From NCBI GenBank assembly GCA_031553435.1, contig JAVBLQ010000025.1, positions 1 through 25,720 of the forward strand: 25,720 nt of DNA, given 5' to 3'. The DNA comes from JAVBLQ01 sp031553435 (GTDB lineage Bacteria > Bacteroidota > Bacteroidia > Bacteroidales > Azobacteroidaceae). Shown here piece after piece: positions 21,885-25,720 of this stretch. A program made the translations under genes and the position numbers. Below the pieces are notes generated by a model that saw only the letters and a program-made list of their open reading frames with translations, had not been told where the DNA came from and searched no databases. The first letter of the stretch is position 1; each line of letters opens with the position of its first letter.

Positions 21885-21974
21885 GTTACAAGTTACGGGT
21901 TACAAGTTACTGGTTATGGGTTATTAGTTACGATCACAGGTAACATTGCACTTGTAACTTGTAACTCATAACTA
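21885..21974. repeat. Twelve-unit heptad array with inverted half, between thrC and lptB
   Basis: Seven units in unbroken phase (21885-21933) start with GTTA: GTTACAA, GTTACGG, GTTACAA, GTTACTG, GTTATGG, GTTATTA, GTTACGA. After a 6-bp spacer, five units of the inverted form run from 21940 to 21974 (GTAACAT, TGCACTT, GTAACTT, GTAACTC, ATAACTA). GTTACAAGTTAC (21899-21910, and also 21885-21896) pairs perfectly with GTAACTTGTAAC (21954-21965). This is the longest and clearest array in the window. It ends 3 bp from the lptB stop. Confidence 0.9.
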
Positions 21975-21977
21975 TAT

Positions 21978-22733
21978 TCACAACGTTTTTTTTCTCAATT
22001 CAAAATCACGTCCCAAGTATTTTTCTCGTACAATAGGATTTTCGGCCAATTCTTCTGCCGTACCCTGAAATAATACCTTTCCTTCGAACAAAAGATATGC
22101 ACGATCGGTGATACTGAGCGTTTCATGTACATTATGGTCAGTAATAAGGATACCGATATTTTTATGTTTTAATTTTCCTACAATTTGTTGAATATCCTGA
22201 ACAGCAATCGGATCCACTCCGGCAAAAGGTTCGTCCAACATGATGAATTTAGGATCGATTGCCAGACAGCGGGCAATTTCAGCACGACGGCGTTCTCCTC
22301 CCGAAAGTCTGTCTCCCAGGTTTTTACGCACTTTATGTAAGCCAAATTCTGCAATCAGGCTTTCCAGTTTTTCTTTTTGATATTCAGGTGATTTATCTGT
22401 CATTTCCAGAACCGAACGAATATTATCTTCTACTGTCATTTTACGAAAAATGGAAGCTTCCTGAGCCAGATAACCAATACCGTTTTGAGCTCTTTTATAC
22501 ACCGGAAATTGTGTAATTTCCATATCGTTAAGAAAGATTTTCCCTTCATTAGGCATAACCAAACCTACAGTCATATAAAAAGTGGTTGTCTTTCCCGCGC
22601 CGTTGGGGCCTAATAATCCTACGATTTCTCCTTGTTTAACATCAATAGATACATGGTTTACAACAGTTCTCGCCCGGTATTTTTTTACCAGATCTTCCGT
22701 TCTGAGAACCATTTGTTTGTACTCTTCTTCCAT
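21978..22733 (-). CDS. lptB: LPS export ABC transporter ATP-binding protein LptB
   Basis: Cytoplasmic ATPase of the LptB2FG complex that extracts lipopolysaccharide from the inner membrane for transport across the envelope. The 251-residue product has Walker A GPNGAGKTT (42-50), Q-loop YLAQEASIFRKMT (88-100) with the family's EASIFR, signature LSGGERRRAEIAR (143-155), Walker B FIMLDEPFAGVDP (163-175) and the switch ITDHNVHETL. EASIFRK and FAGVDPIAVQDIQ separate LptB from ordinary importer ATPases. The lptF/G partners are not in the window; they are usually encoded elsewhere in this phylum. The TACTTTTG box on the minus strand lies 17 bases upstream. It diverges from the hexokinase gene. Confidence 0.95.
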   Translation of the reverse strand: MEEEYKQMVLRTEDLVKKYRARTVVNHVSIDVKQGEIVGLLGPNGAGKTTTFYMTVGLVMPNEGKIFLNDMEITQFPVYKRAQNGIGYLAQEASIFRKMTVEDNIRSVLEMTDKSPEYQKEKLESLIAEFGLHKVRKNLGDRLSGGERRRAEIARCLAIDPKFIMLDEPFAGVDPIAVQDIQQIVGKLKHKNIGILITDHNVHETLSITDRAYLLFEGKVLFQGTAEELAENPIVREKYLGRDFELRKKTL

Positions 22734-22750
22734 TTTGAAAATATTTTGAA

Positions 22751-22758
22751 CAAAAGTA
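22751..22758 (-). promoter_or_regulatory. Bacteroidetes-type -7 promoter box for lptB
   Basis: The minus strand reads TACTTTTG, matching TAnnTTTG, 17 bases ahead of the lptB ATG. The leader would be very short. Confidence 0.5.
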
Positions 22759-22782
22759 CATGAAATTTTTAATTTAACATGC

Positions 22783-22790
22783 TATATTTG
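22783..22790 (+). promoter_or_regulatory. Bacteroidetes-type -7 promoter box for the hexokinase gene
   Basis: TATATTTG matches TAnnTTTG. A start near 22797 would give a leader of about 108 nt holding the palindrome at 22807-22820 and the hairpin at 22825-22877. Confidence 0.55.
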
Positions 22791-22806
22791 TAACTCATAA
22801 ACATAA

Positions 22807-22820
22807 TGAAATTAATTTCA
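22807..22820. promoter_or_regulatory. Perfect 14-bp palindrome downstream of the hexokinase promoter
   Basis: TGAAATTAATTTCA is perfectly symmetric and lies just after the expected transcription start. It could be an operator for a dimeric regulator. AT-rich palindromes of this size arise by chance fairly often, so the call is tentative. Confidence 0.35.
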
Positions 22821-22824
22821 TTGC

Positions 22825-22877
22825 TTAATATTGAAAGTTTAGCCTCTAATTTTTTGAATTTCAACTTTCAATATTAA
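22825..22877 (+). repeat. Hairpin in the hexokinase leader, partly heptad-built
   Basis: TTAATATTGAAAGTT (22825-22839) pairs perfectly over 15 bp with AACTTTCAATATTAA (22863-22877), with a 23-nt loop. The right side shows 7-bp units TTTCAAC, TTTCAAT, ATTAAAT and TTTCAAC from 22860 to 22887. It ends 27 bp ahead of the start codon and, like the hairpin before the ABC-F gene, lies between a predicted promoter and its gene. Confidence 0.75.
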
Positions 22878-22904
22878 ATTTTCAACAATCATAAAAAATT
22901 TAAT

Positions 22905-24143
22905 ATGAAGAAAAACATTTTTAAACTGAAGAAAAAACAGTCTAAAGAGATTGCAGAAAATCTCCAAAGTAAAATCAAAGCAGGATTTAAAGAAAATAAT
23001 AAAGAGATCAAGGCGCTTCCAACCTACATAAATCCGAATAAAAATGTGAAAGACGGAAAAGTGCTTGTATTGGATTTAGGAGGGACTAATTTCAGGGCTG
23101 CAATTATTGAATTTTCTAAAGGAAAAGTAATTATTCATCCTGAAAACGGATTAGAAAAGAATCTGACAAAATATATGAAAGACGATTCTAATCCTAAAAA
23201 GGAATTTCCGGCTGATGAATTATTCGAAAAAATGGCAGATCTGATCAGTGGTCTCGATTTAAAGGGAGTAACCTCTATCGGATATTGTTTTTCATATCCG
23301 GCCGAATCGATGCTCAACGGTGATGCCACCCTGATTAAGTGGACCAAGGGTGTTAATATACCTGAAATGGTTGGGAAGGCCACCGGAAAGTTATTGCTTG
23401 ACTATCTGAACAAACACAAAGCTATTAAAGCTAAAACACAATTCACGTCCATCAAAGTAATCAATGATACGGTAGCCAGTCTTTTTGCCGGTGTTTCTTT
23501 GCCTGATTATGATTCATATATCGGATTGATCGTAGGTACCGGTACTAATATGGCAAGCTTTTTCCATGCTGATAAAATAAAGAAACTGAATGTTGAATAT
23601 AAAGAAAAAGGATTGATCCCAGTCAATCTTGAATCAGGAAACTTTCAACCTCCTCATTTAACGACTATTGATAAATTGGTCGATGCAATGTCCGGTTCAC
23701 AGGGAGAACAACTTTTTGAAAAAGCAATTTCAGGATTTTATTTGGGAAAAATACTCAAATATGTATTTCCATCCGATGAAGTTGAAGAAAACTTCGATGC
23801 CCGGAAATTGACCACCATCATGAATTATCCTGACATACATAAAAAGAAATATGTACGTGTAGCCAGATGGATTTATATAAGATCTGCTCAACTTGTAGCT
23901 TCATCTCTTACCGGTTTGATCCTTGAATTAGTTGCTCAGGATAAGTCTATTAAAAAAATATGCTTAACTGCGGAAGGAAGTTTGTTCTGGAGCGAAGACA
24001 AAAAAGGCAAAGATTATAATAAATTAGTTTTGGAAGAACTACATAAACTTCTGGCTGACTTTGGACATGGAGACATCCATGTTGATATCAACAGACTGGA
24101 AGATGCTAATTTGATCGGATCGGCAATTGCTGCACTATCCTGA
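22905..24143 (+). CDS. Hexokinase (eukaryotic-type family)
   Basis: Cytosolic ATP-dependent sugar kinase of 412 residues, from the hexokinase family (PF00349/PF03727) also present in Bacteroides, not the bacterial ROK or Glk families. It would phosphorylate glucose or related hexoses at C6 as the entry to glycolysis. The N-terminus is Lys-rich. Phosphate-1 motif VLDLGGTNFRAA lies at 54-66, the sugar-binding segment GYCFSYPAES at 125-134, and INDTVASLFAG (185-195) carries the catalytic Asp near 187. Phosphate-2 is IVGTGTNMASF (208-218), and the adenosine motif CLTAEGSLFW lies near the C-terminus. DIHVDINRLEDANLIGSAIAAL closes the fold. It diverges from lptB and is monocistronic; the leader hairpin and palindrome hint at regulation. 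Which hexose it prefers cannot be told from the sequence. Confidence 0.93.
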   Translation: MKKNIFKLKKKQSKEIAENLQSKIKAGFKENNKEIKALPTYINPNKNVKDGKVLVLDLGGTNFRAAIIEFSKGKVIIHPENGLEKNLTKYMKDDSNPKKEFPADELFEKMADLISGLDLKGVTSIGYCFSYPAESMLNGDATLIKWTKGVNIPEMVGKATGKLLLDYLNKHKAIKAKTQFTSIKVINDTVASLFAGVSLPDYDSYIGLIVGTGTNMASFFHADKIKKLNVEYKEKGLIPVNLESGNFQPPHLTTIDKLVDAMSGSQGEQLFEKAISGFYLGKILKYVFPSDEVEENFDARKLTTIMNYPDIHKKKYVRVARWIYIRSAQLVASSLTGLILELVAQDKSIKKICLTAEGSLFWSEDKKGKDYNKLVLEELHKLLADFGHGDIHVDINRLEDANLIGSAIAALS

Positions 24144-24153
24144 TCAAAGGGGA

Positions 24154-24232
24154 GTTGAAAATAGAAAGTGGAAAGTGGAAAATGATTTCGTGTATAAACA
24201 TCATTTTCCATTTTCCACTTTCCATTTTCAAT
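24154..24232. repeat. Heptad-built hairpin F after the hexokinase gene
   Basis: Left units GTTGAAA, ATAGAAA, GTGGAAA, GTGGAAA and ATGATTT run in phase from 24154 to 24188; right units ATTTTCC, ATTTTCC, ACTTTCC and ATTTTCA run from 24203 to 24230. The arms 24154-24186 and 24200-24232 pair along about 33 bp with a few G-U pairs or mismatches. The 13-nt loop TTCGTGTATAAAC nearly matches that of hairpin A (440-452), in the same orientation. It starts 10 bp after the hexokinase stop. Confidence 0.88.
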
Positions 24233-24248
24233 TATTTGTCAAAGGTTC

Positions 24249-24281
24249 CAACGCAGAGCGGCCCCCTAATGGCCTCTCCCA
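24249..24281 (-). repeat. GC-rich dispersed repeat, copy 2
   Basis: The reverse complement of this 33-nt block is identical to 360-392. It lies 16 bp after hairpin F. Hairpin A and hairpin F keep the same orientation while the GC-rich block is inverted, so the two parts are not a single fixed unit. The remaining 154 bp up to the next gene end (24282-24435) hold only a 6-bp hairpin (TCCGTT/AACGGA, 24365-24380) and no gene I can support. Confidence 0.85.
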
Positions 24282-24435
24282 AGCACTCCGCACTCTGGTT
24301 TGTGTTAAAAGGAATAAAAAGAACCGTGCGGGTGTGGAATTGTCTGCGCTGGCATGCCTTTGTATCCGTTTCACAACGGAAATGTTAAAATGTTAAACAA
24401 TTCGTTTGAGTTTGAACCTTGTTAGTGTTAAAAAA

Positions 24436-25720
24436 TCAAGGTGCCGTTTGAGAAGCATAAAAATAGATTACGCTTCCATTTTGCAAAATAGTTCCGAATG
24501 GCACTCCAGTTGGGTAGTTGCTTAATTTGGTGGAGGTTCCTTGACTTACTGTACCCATCGTTCTAATATAACCTCCAAGTGATACATACATAGCGTTGGC
24601 AAAACCATTAAAAGTATATGATCCATTACTTATTTTAATATTACCCCCGTCAGCTATTAATCCACCATATGCACTTCCTCCTGTTCCTGTTATTGTATTC
24701 GCTTTACTAGATGCTAATATAATAGTTGCATCTGTATGTGCAAAGAAACCTCGCCAATTAACATTAGCTTTTATATTAGCATCATTAACAAGACTAAAAC
24801 ATCCATAAGTATCAGCATAAACAAGTGTATTGGAAACTTTTTTTGTGGCATCAACAGTTGCATTATCAAGTCTTATATTTGCTCCGGTGCTTACAGAGAA
24901 AATATAGCTATAGGTTCCGTTGAATGTTAGGGATGATCCGACAGCATGAAAACCGGAAGACTCAGAAACGCCTATTGCCATACCTGTATCAGAAAGAAAT
25001 GTGGCAGCTCCCGCCAATGTGATCAATGAATTTCCCACAGCCAACATATTTGTGTTACAATTCAACTTATCTATAGTAAATGATGATAATTTTGATACAT
25101 AAATGCCTCCAACAGTCGTAGTAATGGTTCCTGATGAAACATTAAACGCTGAGTTATTTTCTACAATAATTGAGGCGGCAGTAATGTCTGCTTGAGCGAA
25201 TGATAATGATGAAGAAGCGTTAATAGCCAACACTCCACCCACATCAAATGTATATGCTACTGCTGATCCAGCAAATAAACTATTTGAAAAATTACAGGAA
25301 TTAGTAACTGTTGCTTTAACCCCTGATAAAAGAAAAAGATATGAATACACACAATTTATAAATGATATTTTAACTTCACCACTTAAAGAACAAGTAGTAT
25401 TGGTAAAAACTAAGTTACCGATTGTAGATCCAGCAATACCATTTAGCTCGATATGGGGAATTGTTCCTCTTGCAGATAAACCGCCTACATTTCCTTTACA
25501 AACAAATTTTACAGCCCCAGCTTCTACTTGATTAAATATTTTCTGAGATTCTATGTCATATGCTCGTTGTAAAGTTTTGTAAACCCCGGTACTGATATTC
25601 TCTGTAGCAGATTCGTCCACAGTAACCGTGCTCAGGCGATACATTTGTTCAGATACTTTACTCCATTTAGTACCATCATTGTAGTACTGTCCGGGAACTA
25701 CATCACCTGTAGTAGCTGTG
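24436..25720 (-). CDS. Beta-helix-like surface or phage-tail-like protein, 5'-truncated by the window edge
   Basis: I do not recognise the family. The frame stays open to the right edge, so the Met at 25644 is internal; about 428 residues are visible. Upstream of it the frame reads GDVVPGQYYNDGTKWSKVSE, a form of the YYNDGTKW module that I associate with Bacteroidetes fibre-like and surface proteins. The rest is rich in Ser, Thr, Asn and Gly with short alternating hydrophobic strands (for example GVLAINASSSLSF, then ADITAASIIVENNSAFNVSSG, then GGIYVSKLSSFTIDKL), the look of a parallel right-handed beta-helix as in tailspikes and polysaccharide-binding or -cleaving proteins. It ends FYASQTAP, with no T9SS sorting domain. 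No catalytic residues can be assigned. It could be a prophage tail fibre or an exported adhesin; the neighbouring context lies outside the window. Confidence 0.6.
   Translation of the reverse strand, partial: TATTGDVVPGQYYNDGTKWSKVSEQMYRLSTVTVDESATENISTGVYKTLQRAYDIESQKIFNQVEAGAVKFVCKGNVGGLSARGTIPHIELNGIAGSTIGNLVFTNTTCSLSGEVKISFINCVYSYLFLLSGVKATVTNSCNFSNSLFAGSAVAYTFDVGGVLAINASSSLSFAQADITAASIIVENNSAFNVSSGTITTTVGGIYVSKLSSFTIDKLNCNTNMLAVGNSLITLAGAATFLSDTGMAIGVSESSGFHAVGSSLTFNGTYSYIFSVSTGANIRLDNATVDATKKVSNTLVYADTYGCFSLVNDANIKANVNWRGFFAHTDATIILASSKANTITGTGGSAYGGLIADGGNIKISNGSYTFNGFANAMYVSLGGYIRTMGTVSQGTSTKLSNYPTGVPFGTILQNGSVIYFYASQTAP

Noticed and set aside
21885..21974. CRISPR array or minisatellite
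   Set aside because: Units are 7 bp with no unique spacers and an inverted second half. No cas genes are present.
24365..24380. Terminator of the beta-helix-like gene
   Set aside because: The 6-bp stem TCCGTT/AACGGA has no T-run on the minus strand and is short enough to occur by chance.
24127..24396. Small plus-strand reading frames after the hexokinase gene
   Set aside because: They overlap the hexokinase end, the hairpin and the GC-rich repeat, have no recognisable domain, and have repeat-derived low-complexity composition.
25642..25644. Start codon of the beta-helix-like protein at 25644
   Set aside because: The frame stays open to the window edge and encodes the YYNDGTKW module upstream, so this Met is internal.

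Overview
The window looks like a chromosomal segment of a T9SS-bearing member of the Bacteroidales, perhaps from or near Dysgonomonadaceae or Paludibacteraceae. The family is a guess; the phylum is well supported. Supporting signs are -7 promoter boxes of the Bacteroidetes type (TAnnTTTG) upstream of several genes, AT-rich start regions with few obvious Shine-Dalgarno sites, Bacteroidetes forms of CoaBC, LptB and GalE, a DUF4835 protein, and a leucine-rich repeat protein with a type IX secretion (T9SS) type A sorting domain.

Layout, left to right. Positions 2-304: the 3' part of an HU-like DNA-binding protein, then a terminator and a composite repeat. Positions 477-4875: mpg (DNA repair, minus strand), diverging from a plus-strand run of an ABC-F ATPase, a YeiH-family membrane protein and galE. 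Positions 4886-10300: a minus-strand tripartite efflux operon read as membrane fusion lipoprotein, RND pump, TolC-like outer membrane channel. Positions 10451-13952: a minus-strand NatA/NatB-like ABC exporter followed by a CNNM/CorC-type CBS protein. Positions 14098-15702: the T9SS-exported LRR protein. Positions 15855-20428: a minus-strand block coaBC - DUF4835 (PorD-like) - recN - rlmB. Positions 20577-22733: lptB and thrC, minus strand. Positions 22905-24143: a hexokinase, diverging from lptB. Positions 24436-25720: the 3' part of a beta-helix-like surface or phage-tail-like protein, the only clearly accessory gene. No tRNA, rRNA, CRISPR array, transposase or integrase was seen.

The coding content is mostly ordinary. 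The striking part is between the genes. Many intergenic stretches are built from imperfect 7-bp units kept strictly in a 7-bp phase. The unit sequence differs from locus to locus (for example GTTACAA, GTTTTAG, GTGGAAA, TTTTAGT, ATTCTTC), but the period does not. They come in two layouts. In one, a run of units is followed by its inverted complement, giving long hairpins (407-472, 1058-1130, 2749-2809, 21885-21974, 24154-24232, and a partial case at 22825-22877). In the other, a one-way run sits across the stop codon of one gene, in some cases reaching towards the start of the next (6173-6200, 10442-10469, 16614-16641, 15844-15864, 4881-4901). A separate GC-rich repeat of about 30-33 bp occurs three times (360-392, 15765-15794, 24249-24281). 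Each copy lies beside a hairpin between convergent genes, including one exact 33-nt match across 24 kb. These repeats are the best candidates here for something undescribed. A second point of interest is the ABC-F protein, whose two composite ATP sites look strongly unequal: one intact, one degenerate.
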